Positions 1 through 15,000 of a stretch of DNA of 45,437 nt are shown here, piece after piece. Numbering within the stretch: the first letter of the stretch is position 1; each line of letters starts with the position of its first letter. Made by a program: the position numbers and the translations under genes. The notes under the pieces are model-generated. The model saw only the letters and a list, made by a program, of their open reading frames with translations, was not told where the DNA came from and searched no databases. Origin of the DNA: Pirellulales bacterium (GTDB taxonomy: Bacteria; Planctomycetota; Planctomycetia; Pirellulales; JACPPG01); contig DASZWQ010000078.1 in the NCBI GenBank assembly GCA_035546535.1, positions 1-45,437 on the forward strand, in the 5' to 3' direction.

Positions 1-3000
1 CCTGCGGCTGGAACTCGTCGTCGGCGATCGGTGAACTGTCGACAAACCAACCCCACCCGGCCGCCGTGGGATCGATAATCACCGTCGAGCGGATCGATTC
101 CGACATCGTCTCGCCCGGCAAATCGGCGACGAGAAACGTCAGATTCTGCAACAGGGCCTGTTGAGTGCTCGAGAGCTGAACCGTGTTCATCCAGCGGCGC
201 AGCGCTTCGTTCGCCAAGGGGGCGATTTGATCCTCGGTCAGCTGTGTGACGGCGCGCCCCGCCGGCGCCGCGGTCGAAGCCGAGAGCAGGAGAATGACCG
301 GATCCTCGCAATTGATTTCGGTCTCGAAATTCACGCAATTGTCGGTCCCCGGGCCGCCATCGCCGAAGTCGATTCCGTTGCCACCATCCATGAAATCGTC
401 GCCGGCGCCGGCGTTGACGGTATCGTTGCCGTCACCGGCCAGGATGTTGTCGTTGTCATCGCCGCCGTCGATCGTGTCGTCGCCTGGACCCCCTTCGATT
501 TCATCATTTCCCGGTCCGCCGAAAAGAGCGGCGCCGTTGATGCCGGCGATCAGGTGATCGGCCCCGGCCAGCCCGATGACTTGCGGCGTGGTCCCCGTGA
601 CGATTGCGCCGGCGAGAGAAATGAGATCGCTGTCGATGTCTCCCTGGAGAGTAACTGAAGGACCAATGATCGATCCCTGCGCGATGATGTTAGTACCGAT
701 GCGTCGATCGGCATTGCCGAAGTCACCCAGAATCGTGATCGGTCCGCCCCCTTCCAGCCCGGTCTGCACGACGCTCTCGGGCAGCAGGCGCACATCGTCG
801 CCACCGCGAAGCGAAATCGCTCCCGTCAGATTGGAAATCACACCGCCGGCGTTCAGAAATAGATCCTGGCCGGTCGCCGCGGTGTCGATCGTTGTCAATT
901 GAATGACGCCGTTCTGTGTCCGCGCGTGGGCCACGTGCAGCGCGCCGGACGTTTCGTTGATCACGATGTCCTTCACGGCATCGGCCGTCAGCACGCCGGA
1001 TGCTTCGAACGAGGTATTGATGTCGAGCGGGTTATCAAGCGACCCGATCGCGCCGGTGGACGAGGTCAACGTGATGTTCGCGGCGATGACATCCGGATCG
1101 GCCGTGTTGTTGAAGTCGAACATCGAACCCTGCGCGCTCAGCGTGGCGTCGCCGCGCGTCGAGAGCACCGCGCCAACCGGCAGATCGCCCATGATCTCGT
1201 GGAAACTGACGTTCCCGTTGCTGCCGGCCACCAGCCGCCCGCCGGTGAGCACGTTGGTGTTCCCCGACAGGTGAATCAGCGGTGTCGACGCCGCACTGAT
1301 CAGGTCGAGGTTCGTCCCTTGCACCAGGCCGAAGTTGTAAGTGGCCTCGATGGCTTGCGGGTCGAAGGCGAAGACGCCCGTTTCGACCGTCGGCGGCAGA
1401 TCACCGGGACCTGGCCGGAAATGATTGATGACTTCCGACAAGAGCGGAATCCGCGGCTCGTCGACTTCCACGGCGTACCAATTGGGCGGCAATGTCGTTT
1501 CGCGCACGGCGGTCTGTGGAATGATGCTGACTTCGCCGCCGGCAGTGATCGAATCGACATTGATCGTGAAGCTCGTCGCGCCCAACGTGCGCTGACGTCC
1601 CGCGAGGCTGAGATACACATCGTTGCCGACGGCGATCGTCATGTGCGTCGGGCGGCCACCGCTTTCGACCAGGTCGACCGGGAAGCGGAATCCGCCTGAA
1701 TCGCCCAGCGAGCCCTGCGGCGCCTGGGCCTGGAAGCTGTTCGTGATCACCAGGCCCTTCTCGTTGCTTTGCAGAACATCGCCGCTTGCGCTGACGAGCT
1801 TCGTGACGCCGATGGGGTTGTTGATGACGCCGGCCACCAGCACGCTGGCCCCTGTCGCGCCGGTGCTCTCGATGTCCACAAGCGCCGACGTATACGACTG
1901 CCCGACGTCGAACGAGAATCCTCCGTCGTTCGGCACGTCGATCGTAACCTCGGGCGTGGTGAGACGGTTGTTCGGATCGATGCTCTCGACCTCGACGTCC
2001 TTGGCCGAAGCGTTCAGGATCGTGACGTTGAAGTTCTGTTGGAAGCTGAACGTCGACTGGTCGCCCACGATGCGACCGGCCGGCGCGCCGCTGGCGACAT
2101 CGTTGGTGAAGAAGTGCGCCGTCCCCTGGTCGTTGAACGTGATCGAATTGACGAGGAATTCGGTGGGCGTCTGGGTGAAAGCAACGTTCGTTGCTTCCAG
2201 GACATGACCTGCCGCATCGATCACCAGTCGTGGCGCCGGACCAGCGGTGAGGAAAACATCGCTTTCCCAATCGATATTGCGCACCGGATTAAACGTATTC
2301 TTCGGCGTCACGTCTCCGCTGTCGTAGAACGCGCCGTCTTGCTTGGGATCGACGTCGATGGCGGAACTGCCGAAAAGGGCCTGTACGTCGAGATGGTGCG
2401 TGGTGACCAAGGCGCCGGCATCGGCCGTCACGGTCGACTCGTTGCGGACGTAAGAGATGGCGGTCGAATCCGAGTCTGCCACCGCGGCGTCCGTATTGAC
2501 GCTCGATACGGCGCTGATATTCGTATTCGTGATCTGCGAAAGGATCGACACGTTCGACGTTCCCGTCACCCTGGCGTTCGGGCGGAGCGCGACGTCGGCG
2601 TGTTCCCAATCATTGACGCGTGCCGTGGCGTCGTTGTCGGCGCCCGCCGCCGAGGCATCTCCCTCGGCATTGGCCGATCCGCCGGTGCCTTCGACGGTGG
2701 CGGTGAGTTGCACGTTTGGAGCGGTCAATTGCGAGCCACCACCGATTTCGACCTGCGTCAGCGCATCTCCCGAGAGTCCGATGCGCACGCCGCCCGGGGC
2801 GGTATCGTCGCGGCTGGTGTCGTTGGCACTGGCATCGGCACCGGCGCCGCTGGAGTCGGCTACCGAATCGGTGAAACCCTGCGTGCTCGACAGACCCTGG
2901 ATCGAAATCGTGCCACCGGCGGTGAGTCGGGCATTCGTTCCCGTCCGAGCGAGTGTGTCGTGATTGATGTCGGAGTAAGCGTTGGCTTCGGCCTCATCGA

Positions 3001-6000
3001 CGAAGCCGCCCCCTTCGGATCGAGCGCCCGCGTCCGTTATGTGATTCGACGTGGCCTGGATCGTGATGTCTTTTTGGGCCACGATACTCGCGTTGTCACC
3101 GACGAACGCTTGGTTGTCGTTGGTGACGTTGGCCGTGGCGTCGGATTCGCCGCTGCCGACCAGGCCGCCCGATTCGTTCGACGAATGTCCGCCGACGTTG
3201 ACGATCGAATGCGAGGTGATCGTGATGGCCGCGGCGGAAATGGCCGTCTGTCCATTCCCTGCATCGACGTAAGCCTTGACGATGGGCGTGGCGGTGGTGG
3301 TCGCATTCGCGGCCTGCCCGCCGAAGAACACTCCGCCGCCAGAGCCGGTCGCATTGGCCGACGACTGACCGTCGCCCGAAAGCCCGCTGGACGTCGACAA
3401 TGATTGCCCGCCGGGGCCAAGCAGCTTGTTCGCGCCCGTCGACGCGGACGTGAAATCGATGACCAGCGATTGTTTGCCGCTACTGGGGGCCAGGTCCACT
3501 CCTTCGGTTCCCAGCGTGCTCGTGCCGGTTAGACCTGTAGCATCTAAATCAAGTAGTGCGCCGCCGGGCGTCGCCGAAAGCCCGATATGGTTGGCGTCGA
3601 TCCGCACGACATAATAGGTATCGCCATCGACCAGCGGTCCGACGGGGCGATCTCCCGCGGGCAGCAACGAATGCGTCACCGCCTTGCCGGCCTGGCTCTT
3701 GTCGGGCGAAAGTGCGATGTTCGTTCCTGCCGTGGCATCGGCCGGCGTCGCGGCCAGACGAATCACGTCGTTCGTAACCTTGATCACGTAATACACGGTT
3801 CCCGGCACGAGGTTGCCGACCACTCGGCTCGGATCGCTCGAGTTGTAAACGACGGCCTGACCGGTCGTGAACCCGTGATTGGGTATGAAGATGTCGTCCT
3901 GATCCGGGCTGTCGACCGGCTTGCCGTTGGTATCGCGAACCAGGTTTCCGGAGCCGTCGACCGAGACATCGACGAGCGTTGTGCTGAACGTCTCGGCCGT
4001 GTTCGGCGCGTGGTAGGTCACGGCCTGTTTGTCTGCGAAGCCGTGCGACGGCAGGGTGATGATGTTCGTGCCACTGTTGACGGCGCTGGCGGCGAAGCTC
4101 TTGGGCGCGGCCAGTGCACCGGCGAGCGTCGTGGCCAGCTTGATCGTCGTGGCATCGATAACGCGCACGAAGTAGGTCTGCCCATCGACCAGCCCCTGGA
4201 CGTTCGGCTGACCCCCGCTGTGATAGATGACGCGGTCGCCGGTGACGAAATTGTGCGTGCCGGTGGTCTTGATCGTGTCGCGGGCCGCATCGACCGACGC
4301 GCCGTCGAAGCGCGTGCCGAACTGCAACGTGTTTTGATCCGGGACTAGAACCGTGTAAACGCGTCCGTTCTGCAGCCCACCAATGGGGGTAAAGGGCGCG
4401 CTCTGATACATCACCTGGCTGCCGTCGGTGAGTCCGTGGCCGGCGAGCGTGATCGTGTCTTGTGTCAGATTGACGTCGCCGGGGTTGAACGTGTCGTTCG
4501 GTGGCGGCGAGAAATCGCCCGAGTCCGACGTGATGCTGACGCTTCCGCCGGCGGTGACATGCGCCAAGCCGCCGACGCGCGCCTCGACGTCCGGGAGCAG
4601 ATTCGTATTCGCGTGCGATTCTCCGACGGCCACGGCGCCAAAGGCGTTGGCCTTCGAATCGCTGTCTCCTTCGGGACTTGACTTGGCGGCAATCGTGATC
4701 GAATTGGTGACATTGGCGGTCGCGCCGTTGCTAATGAACGCGGTGATGGTCGGATTGACGGTCGAGTCTGCCTCGGTGGCGTTGTCGCTGATGAAGCCAC
4801 CGCCGCTGCCCGTGACGTTGCTCGTGGCGGTGTCGTTGCCGCCGGATTCGATATCGAGCGTGCCGGCGTTCACCTGCGCGCCCGAGTCGAGATAGGCCTG
4901 CGTCTGATTTCCGGCTAGCGACTTGGCGTGAACATCGCCGACGCCCAGCAGCAGCCCGATGGCAGTGCCGTCGCCGGTGGCGCGCGATTTGTTGTTCGAC
5001 GTCGAGCGCACGATCAAGGATTGAGCAGCGTGAACGTTCGCGGCGCCGACGTAGCTGAGCACGCTGGCCCCGCCGAGCGCCGTGGCGGTGGCGCCGGTCG
5101 TGCCGATCAACGATCCGCCCGAGGTATCGGCCAGTGCCTGGGCCACGAGAGGATTGTTTTCGGTGTCGATCGTGATGCTGCCCGCGTCGTCGATGATCGA
5201 ACCGCTGCGGATTGACGCTTCGACCGTCGGCGAATCGGTGGCGTTTGCCGTGGAACTGCCGGCCTGGAACGCCGAGATGTTTTCTCCTTCGGCGTCGGCG
5301 TTGACCACGGCTCCGAGCGATTGCGATTGCACGAGCAGATTACCGGCGACCGTCAGGTTCGCGCCGCTGGTGGTGTAGGCGCGAATCGCCGAATTGCGCG
5401 TGGCGTTAGTGACCGAACCACTTCCGGTCAGGATGCCCGCCTTGAAGGCGTCGGCCAGGGCATTGGCCAGGCTATCGAGATCCGTGGCCTCGATATTCAA
5501 GTTGCCACCGGCGTGGACCGTCCCTTCGGCGTGCGCGAGCGTCGTGCCGCCGGTCGTAGCATTCGAAACCGAGGCACCGCCTGCCGCCACGCCCACGGCG
5601 GTCGAACCGGTATTGGCATTGGAAAGCCGCGAGGACGAAGCGGCAACCGTGATATCACCGGTGGTTTGCACGTTGGTGCTGCCGATATAGGCCTCGGTCG
5701 AGCCGAGTGTCTTGGCCGTGGCGACGGCGCCATTCCCGGCGAGTATGCCACCGCCGAAGGCATCGGCGTTGACTTGCGTGCTGCTTTGCGACCCGGCGCC
5801 GATCGAAATCGTGCCGGCGGTAATATTGCCGCCGCTGCCCAAGTAGGCCTGGCTGATGCCAGCGGTTGTTGAATTGGCGATCGAAGCGCCGCCGGCGCCG
5901 AGAGCCACGTTCACCACGCCGCTGGCCGTGGTGGCCATCTCGTCATCATGACTGGTAATCAGCACGATGCCGGGCACCGTGATATTGGCGTCATCAATAT

Positions 6001-9000
6001 GCGCGAGCACGGAAACGTTGGTGTTCGCGTCACTTCCCGTGGCGCTCCCGGAAACGAGGCCGACACCGATGGCATCGGCGTCGCTCTTGGCGCGGTCCGT
6101 CGATGTCGCACTGACCGTAAGTGCCGGTGCGTGGATCGTGGCGCCGTCGGCGATCTTGGCTTGCACCGTTCCTTCCACAAGTGAATCGGGGTCCGAGAAA
6201 CCACCTGAGGCGAGCCCGACGGCCAATTCGGCAACATTGGCATGAGCGTTGCCCGAGGCGGTCGCATTGACGGCCACGATTCCAGTGACGGTGATGTTGG
6301 CCCCGCCGATATGGGCAAAATGATTCGCATCGACCGTCGAGCGCGAGGTGCCGTCGTTGCCAGCCAAAACACCGACGTCGCCAACCAATGCGTTGGCATT
6401 GGTCGAATTGTCGCTCACGGTGTCGACCGTGAGATTGCCGACCGTTCCGGCTCCGCCGCCAACGACCGCTCCGGTTCCGACGTCGGCGTCGACGTTCGTA
6501 TCGACGCGCGCCGTGGCCACCACGGCTCCCGCGGCCGCGATGCCGGCTGCGAATCCGTCCCCCTCGCTCCCGACGTTGGATTGCTGGCTGGCCTCGACGT
6601 GCACGTTTTGCGCGCCGATGATCGTCGAGTTGGCGTTCAACCGCGCGGCCGTCGTGCCCGAGAGGTTGAGCGTGCCGACATTGGCCTGGGCGGCGATGAA
6701 GCCGGCGCCGCCGCCGATGGCGGTGAGCGTACTGCCCGAGGTGAGTTCGTGATCCTGTGCCTGGATCGTGATATTCCGCCCGGCCTGCAGCGAATCGCTC
6801 GAGCCCAGGAAGGCCTGGGTATTGTTTTGCACCGAGCCGACGCCGATCGCGGCGCCGATACTCACGGCGCCGAGCGCCGCGTTACCGACGGTTTGATCGA
6901 GATGGAACAGGTCGGTGGCGCGGATCGTGATATCGCGTCCGGCTTGAATCTGCGCGCCTGCCCCGGGGCCCGCGTTATCGATAAACGCGAAGGCGCCGCG
7001 CGCGTTGGAGGAGGGCGCGGAAATCGCGCCGTTGACGTTCGGATCGCCGAGATCATTCACCAGACCGGCCGCGTGTACGATCAGCGGCGTAGTGCCGAAG
7101 CCGTGATAGTTGATCGCCGCTTCGACATCGGGCGTGACGAGCGCTGCATTGATTTGATTGCGCAATGTCGCACCGTTGACCGAGCGGTCGAACTCGGTGG
7201 CCGCCATCGAATCGGTCGAAGCCCCCAGGCTTTGCACCGACACGGCCGCCGAAAGCCCTCCGAGCCCCGCGGCAAAGGAGACGACAAACGAGTCGACCGA
7301 GCGCGATTCGTTCGAGAGGACCGATACATCATTGAGCGCTCCGACCACCGATTGGCCGGCGATCGAGGCCGCGACGCGGTTGCGCACGGCGCTGACATCG
7401 ACCGACGCGCCCACACCCGCGAACAATCCCGCCGCCGCGGTGCCGGTATCGCCATCGATCTGCGCGGTGTCGTCGGCGCTGACGGTAACCGTTTGCACAG
7501 CGTTGCGCGGGAAGTTGACGCCAGTCTTGTAGGCCGGATCCTGATTCAACAGCGACGGCCGCGATCCGTCGGTGACCGTGGCCTCGGTCGTGGTCTGAAT
7601 ATTGTTGATCGCCACGGTGCCGGCCACGCCGACGGCGCCGACACCGCCGGTCATCACCAGCGGATCGAGCGTCTCGTCACTGTCGGCGGCAATGCGGATG
7701 GCGAATTGCGAGTTCAGATGTCCACCGAAAACTTGCGCCTGCACGACGTTCTCGATCGTGTTGTCGCTGATCGACGTTCCCAGCCCGACGGCGCCGCCCC
7801 CCAGCGAACCGATTGTTGGGTTGACATGCACCGTATCGTCGGCCAGCACCGCCAGATCGCCGTGAGAGAAGACGTCTGAATCGCGAATGAACGCCTGGCT
7901 GTGATCGGCGACGTCGGTCACCGAAACGGCGCCTGCGACGCCCACAACACCACCGGCGATGCCCACTTCGATCAGGTCAAGCGTCTCGCGCGTGACGGTG
8001 CCGACTTCGACGCCGGCGCCGTAGACGATCGCGATTCCCGGGTGAGGATCCGAACCGCTTTCGTCCGAGGTGGAGATGAAAGCCCGCGTCACGCTTTCCA
8101 TGTTGCTGCGATCGATCGTCCCGGCGACACCGACAAGTCCTCCGGCGGTGCCGCCGCTGAGCGCCTGGATATGCTCGTCGCTATGGGCGCGAACGATAAC
8201 GCGTCCGCCGTAATCGGTCGACGAATTGATGTTCGAGGCGGCGATGAAGGCGTCGGTCTGATTGTGCCATTTGGTGGTCGTGACCAGGCCGCCAATGCCG
8301 ACCAATCCGCCGCCGGCGTTGATCGACAGTGCGCCGGTCGAGCCAGGCTGACCGACGAAGCTGGCGACCACCGCGAGTCCGTGGACTTGTTCGGTCGTTT
8401 CCAGGCCGGTGTCCGGGTCCCAGTGTTCGACGCTGGAGGTATTGCCTTTGCCGTGTGCCGAAACATTGGCATTGTCCACGAAGGCGCGCGTTACGTTCTG
8501 GCTGTTGTTGACGACGACTGAACCGCTGGCGCCGACTAGGCCTCCGGCCAGCGCGCCCACGATCACATCCCAAGTATCGGTCGCTTCGGCCGTTACTAGC
8601 ACGTTCGAAAACGCAGCGACTGTGGAATTGGTGATGTACGCCTCGGTCCGGGTTTCCATGAAGACGATACTGACGTTGCCGGCGATGCCCACCAGGCCAC
8701 CATTGGCGCCGCCGGTGAATGACTTCACCCGTTCGGCGGCGACGGCGTTCACGTTGACGCTGCCGGCGGTGCTGGTCGCTGTTGCGTGATCGATGTAGGC
8801 CATGATATGGCCGCCGATCTCGCTATAAGAAGCCGCGGCGCCCAGCCCGACGAGCGCGCCACCGGCTTGACCGGTGAACGAACCGTTGACCGAGGCATCG
8901 GTGGCGAGGATCGTGAGGTCATTCGTCGTCGTAACCGTAGCGCCGCCCGACAGGTGGGCGTCGACGGTGTTGGCAATATTGTTGTTGCCGACGCCGCCCG

Positions 9001-12000
9001 TGATCGTCAGGAACGTTGCACCAGCGAGCCCCGCACTGACGGAATTGATGCGATCGTTGTCGGCGGCGGTCACCGCGGCGCTATCGGCGTGGACCACGGC
9101 GCCATTGTCGACCGTGGCGATCACGGTGTTCCCGATGTCGTTGGTCGAGACGCCCGGCGCGATGGCGACGGCTCCGGCACCGGCACCGGCGCCTGTTATG
9201 GCCAGGATGTCGGAATCATCATCGGCCGAAACGGTGAGCGTTTGTCCGGCCGTGACGTGCGCTGAGTTGGTGACGCGCGCTTCGGACACGTTGGCGATCG
9301 TGTTGTGGCTCGTCGCGACGTCGAACGCACCGGTGCCGGCTCCGGCGCCGACGGCGGCCGCGGATTTAATGTTGCCGGTGGTCGTCGTATGAACTTCGAC
9401 GTCCGGGGCCGCGACATTGGCAGCGTCGATGCCGGCGATGACCTGCGAATGGCTGTTATTGGTGCTCGAGGCGGCGCCGGCGGCGATCGCCCCGGCCCCT
9501 TCGCCGTTTGCCGCGACGGAGCGAAGTCCCGAGTCCGACAGTCCGCGCACGTGAACGCTAGTGGTCGCGCTCACGGTTGCGGCGCTGCCGATATGCGCGT
9601 CGATGTTGCTGCTAATGTCATTGAGCGAAATCGAGCCGCTCAGCCCCAGCGTGCCCGCTCCCGCTCCGCCAATCACGATCGACGTGATATCGTCGGTAAA
9701 GAGATTGTCGAAGTCGCCGCTCTTGGTGTCGGTGTCGGGCAATCCATCGTTGTTGTCATCGTCCGAGCTGGCCAATACGTCGATCGTGCCGCCTTGGACC
9801 GTGGCATTGTCGATGTGGGCGAAGACATTGTTCGCGATCACGTTCTTGCCCTGGGCCGCCGCGGCCGCCAGCGTGCCTGCTGCGCCGGCGCCCGCGCCTG
9901 AGAACGATTCGATGGTCGAGTCATCGCTGCCGCGGATGAAAACGTTGTCGGCCGACACAAGCGCGCCATCGAGCGCGCCGGCATCTGTGGTGTTGCGGAT
10001 TTCGTTGACGACGAGCGAATAGTCCGCCGCGATCGTGCCTGCCCCCGTGCCGACGGCTGCCAGGGCCTCGATCGTGGCCAGTGTGTCGGCCGAAATCTGC
10101 ACGCTGCTGGCCGTGGCCGAACTGCCGGCACCGCCGACGAAGGCGATGACGTGCCGGGTGGTGTTGTTAGTAGTGATGGCCGTGCCGACGGCCACACCGG
10201 CGCCGACGACGAAAGCCGCCTGCCCGGCGCCGCCGAAGATCAAAGTATGATCGGTCGCGTTGACGACGAGCAGCTTCGAACCCTGGGCCGTTGCGCCCGC
10301 GTCGACGTGCGCATCGAGAGTGCCGGCGATCGTGTTCGTGGCCAGCGATCCGCCCGCGGCGAAGCTCTGTGCGCCTGTCCCTCCGGCCGCGATGCCTTCG
10401 ATTTGGGCATCGCTGGCGGCCAGTACTTGGAGGGCGTCGGCCGTCACCGTGGTTCCGGCGTCCGTGATGCTAGCCGTCGTCGTGCGCGTGATTTCATTGG
10501 TGGCAAGCGCCGCGCCGACCGAGGCGCCGCCGCTTGTGGTGAATGCCACCTGCCCGGCGACCGCCGTGATGCGCGTGCGATCGTCGGCCTTGACCGTGAC
10601 CCGAGTGACGGGCAGCACTTGCGCGCCGCCGGAGATATGCGCATCGAGCGTCCCGCCGATGGCATTGTCGGCCAGCGAGCCGCCGGCGGCGAAATTGTTG
10701 GCGAACGCGCCGCCGGCCGCGACCGAGTTGATCGCCGCATCGCTCGACGCCAGCACGTTGATCGTGGGGGATGTCGGGGAACCGCCGACGGTGGCGAGCG
10801 TGGCGTTATCGACGAAGGCCGTGGCGTTGCGCGTGATCGAATTCTTCGAGACGCCGGCCCCGACGGCACCGCCTGAACCCGAGGTGACCGCCACGGCGCC
10901 GGCGATGGCCGTGATCTGCGTATCGTCGTGTGCCTGGATCGTGATCCCGCTGGACATGGTCACGAGCGCGCCGTCGGAAACGTGCGCATCGAGCGAGCCC
11001 GCGATATCGTTCTCGCTGAACGAACCTCCCAAGGTGAAGTGATGCGCGTCGCTGCCTCCGACGGCGATCGAGACAATATCCGCGTTGTCGTAGGCATCGA
11101 CGAGGACGGTGGGAGCCGTGACCTTGGTCGCTGCGCCGGATATCGAAGCGGTGACAGTCGTCGTGATCGAATTGATCGAGACCGCGGCGCCGATGGCCGA
11201 GGCGCCGTTGGCAACCGCCGCGTCGCCACCGACGGCGACAATCGTTCCGCCGTCGCTGGCCTGCACCGATACGACACCGGCCGCGGTGACCACGGCTCCG
11301 GCGGAGATATGCGCGTCGATGGTTCCCGCAATCGTGTTGCTGGCGTTCGAGCCGCCGATCACGTCCCACTGGCTGGCCTGCACGACACCGAGAGCAACCG
11401 AGACGACCGTGGGATCCGATTCGGCATGTACGTTCGCGTCGCCGGCGGTAGCCGTTACTTGCGATTGCTCGACCGCGGCGCGGACGGTATTGGTCACGGT
11501 GTTCGTGGCCGCCGCAATGCCGCCGGCCGGGATGAGGCCCTTGATCGGTCCCTTCTTGTCCATCGTGACCGCATCGACCAGCACCGCGGCGGTCGTATCA
11601 TCGACGGCATTTACATTCGCGTCGGTCCCGGCGGTGATCGCGGAACTATCGCTGACCTTGGCTTCGACCGTGTTGGTGACGTCGTTCGTTCCTTGCTTGA
11701 TCTGCAATCCGTCGTAGCGCGGCAGCAGCGAGCGGTTCACGGCGTCGACGGTCTCTTGCGCGTACACGTTGCTGTTGCGGCCGGCCGTGACCGTGGCATC
11801 GTCGACGTACGCGCCAACGAGGTTCTGCACGGTATTGGTGCCGGTCGTGGCCGTCAGCGTGCTCTTCCCGTCGACATCGCCTTGCACCAGCACGTCGCGC
11901 CCGGCCGTGGCCGATGCACCGCCGACGAGCGAAGCCACGGCGATATCGTGCGTGTTTACGAACGATCGGTCGCTGTAGACCGCGATCGCCGAATCCGCAG

Positions 12001-15000
12001 GCGGCGCGATCGCGTACATCAGATCGACGGCCGTGGACGTGTCGGTGGCGAAATCGCTGCTCTCACGCGCGGTGATCGCGATATCGCGGCCGGCATTCAA
12101 GGTCGCGCCATCGACAACGACGTTCGTCCCCAGACCTTCGATGTTTCCTTCAACGGCGCTGGTTACAACGTCTTGCGGAGTGGCATCGGTCAGGGCGATG
12201 GCGGCCTCGCCCGCGCTGGGTAACGCGCCGCGATACTGGTCGAGCGTGTCGCGGATTCCCTCGCCTCCCGAGCTGGTCAGCTTTTGAATGATCAGGTCGA
12301 GATCCGATTGAATCGAATCGGTGCTGGTTGTATTCAGCAATGACGCCGGCACGAGCGGTATGCCGACCAGTGGCAAGATGATCGGCGATTCCAAATCGCC
12401 GCGCAGCGAATACATCGAATGAATCAGGTTCAAGCCCAGCTTCGTGGGCTGACCGATGTTGGCGACCAGGCTATCGCCGGTGATCCGGCTCAGGGCAAAG
12501 ACGTCGATATCCTGCAACGCATTGACCTTAGCTCCCTGGTTGATGCGCGCCGTCGTGTCGTTGCGGACGACGCCGATATCGACCCCCACGCCCGTCGAGA
12601 GGAAGCCGAAGGCAAAGTTGACCGGCAGTCCCCACAAGGTCGTTTGATTGGCGGCCGACACGTTGACGGTTTGCGCGGCGTTGGCACCGCTCTGGTCGGT
12701 ATTGAGCTGCGCGCCGGTGTCGACGAAGGCCGACGTGTCCGAATCGACAAGCGCCGCGGTCACCGAACCGGAGAGCCCGATAATCGACGAAGCGGTCCCC
12801 GCCCCCGCGACGTTGAACACATCCTCGGTGGCAAGCGCCTGCACGGCGACGCCATGAATCGTTGTTTGGCCCAGCGAAGGAACGATCGTGCCATCGAACA
12901 CTTGCAGCGCACCGGGCGAGTTACCCTTGGCATTGACGATCGTGTCTTTGCCGATGAAGGCTTCGGTATCTTTGCCGATGACAACCGTGGCGAACGACAG
13001 CCCGGCCCCCGCGATGCTGCGCCCCAGGGCCGCAGCGCCGGCCATCGTGTCGACGTCGGTATCGCTATCCGAGGAGACGAGGACGTTGCCGTCGGCGTTG
13101 ACTTTCGCGCCATCACCGATGAAGGCATGGGTCGCCTGCTTGATGGAAATAAAATCGACCGAGCCGTCGGCCAACACGTGCGAACCGCCTACGGCCGAGA
13201 CCAGGCCCGCGGCGAAGACCATGATATCGTGATCGGCCTTGGCCGTGACCAGCACGTCCCCCTTGGAATTGACCGTGGCCCCGCCAATGCCGGCCTCGGT
13301 CGTGTCATTGGTCATGGCGAGGTTGAACGCCCCACCGGCCGAGCCCGATACGACGCTCGGTGACGACATGGCGGCGCCGCCGGCCAACCCGGCGAAATAC
13401 AGATCCGAGCCAGCCGTGACTAGCACGGTCTGCTGGTCGGCTGCTCCGCTTGTCGATTCGTTGATCACGGCGCCTTCGCCGATGTGAGCGAGAGTATGAT
13501 TCGCCGAGACGATGGCCCCGGCCGAGAATTGCGCCACCAGGTTGCCCGGCGCGCCGAAACCGATGGCCAGCGTTTTCACCGCGTCGCGCGAGGTGGCCGC
13601 CACGGCCAATCCGCGCACGGGAACGATCGTCGGCCTGGCCGAGCGCGAGCCTGACAGATCGGGATCCTCCGTCGGCGCGCTGACCGGCGTGATATTCAAC
13701 GGCGACAAGTCACCGCCAAACGACAGTGCATTGCTCAACGCGCGAATCGGATTGTTGAAAATGACTCCCAGCACATCCACGATCAGCGAGCCGAGCAGGC
13801 CAGGAATACTGTCGGGCGTGTAACTGATGTCGAAACCACCGCTGCGGGTTGACGCATCAGCACGTTGGCCTAAGGCCGTGACGTGGGCACCGCTATCGAC
13901 GAACGCCTGCGTCTGCTTTTGCAGCACGACAAGTCCGGCCGAGGCGCCGGCGCTCGCCGCGCCACTAAGCGTACTTTGGCCGACGATGTAATTTGCTTCG
14001 GCCTGATCGTCGGCGTTGACGACCACGCTGCCCTGGGCGATGACCTTCGCCTCGCCGGTGATGTAGGCGGACGTCGTGGCGGGCACGGTAAAGATATCAG
14101 CCGCGCCAGCGACCGTTGCCACGTCCGACACTCCGAGCGTGGCGGTGACGGGATCAATTCGCTCGTGCGAGAGGGCAAGAACCTCGACATCGTCGTTCGC
14201 CAGGACGGTCGAGGAGCCGTCGATATACGCCTCGGTATTCTTGGTCAGCCGGCCGCCGTTGGCGGATCCACCGGCCGAGACAACGTCGGAATCCGACAGC
14301 GCGCCCGATAGACCGCCGACATTCGAAGTGTTCCAGGCGAGCAAGGAAACGACCTGGCTGGTCGAGGCGCCGGGACCTTCGTTGACGACCGATCCGCCGC
14401 TGATGAACGCCGCCGTGTGATTGTCCAAGAGCACGGCATTGACCGAAGCCGCGCCAGCGAAGCCGAGGGCCAGCGCCCCGGCCACGGCGATCGGATTCAA
14501 ATCCTCTTGCGACGTGGCGCGCAGGATAACACCGTGCAACAGCTCGGTCTGTGGAATACCGCCGACGGTATCTCCGGAAAAGACTTCCGCCGCCGCGCCG
14601 AGTGCCAAAGCATCGACGCGGGCGTTGTTCAGGATCGCGGCCTTGGTCTCGTCGTTCTTCATGAACACGTTGACCGAGGCGCCGATACCGGCGGCCAGGC
14701 CCAAACCTGCCGCGCCGGAGATCGGATCGAACGTCGAGTGACTGTCGGCCGTGAGGACCACGTTGTCGCCGGCCAGCGTGGTGCCGCCGTCGATCGTTGC
14801 TGTGGTCTGTTTGTCGTATTGAGCAAGTCCCACCGAGCCGGCGACCGCTAGCGCGAGCCCCGCGCCGACCCCGGCCGAAACGGAATCGACATCGTCGCTC
14901 GATGCCGCGTTAACGAGCACGTCGTTTTGTGCGTGGACATTCGCGCCTTGCAGCCGCGCGGAGACGTCCTTGTTCGCGAGCGTGGCGACAAGCGCCGCGC

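Noticed and set aside
1769..3403. Plus-strand open frame of 544 codons
   Set aside because: It is antisense to the giant gene and has an arginine-, glycine- and valine-rich composition without domains, as expected for the opposite strand of a GC-rich repeat gene.
6242..7879. Plus-strand open frame of 545 codons
   Set aside because: Same reason: antisense shadow of the giant gene's beta repeats, low complexity, no recognised motif.
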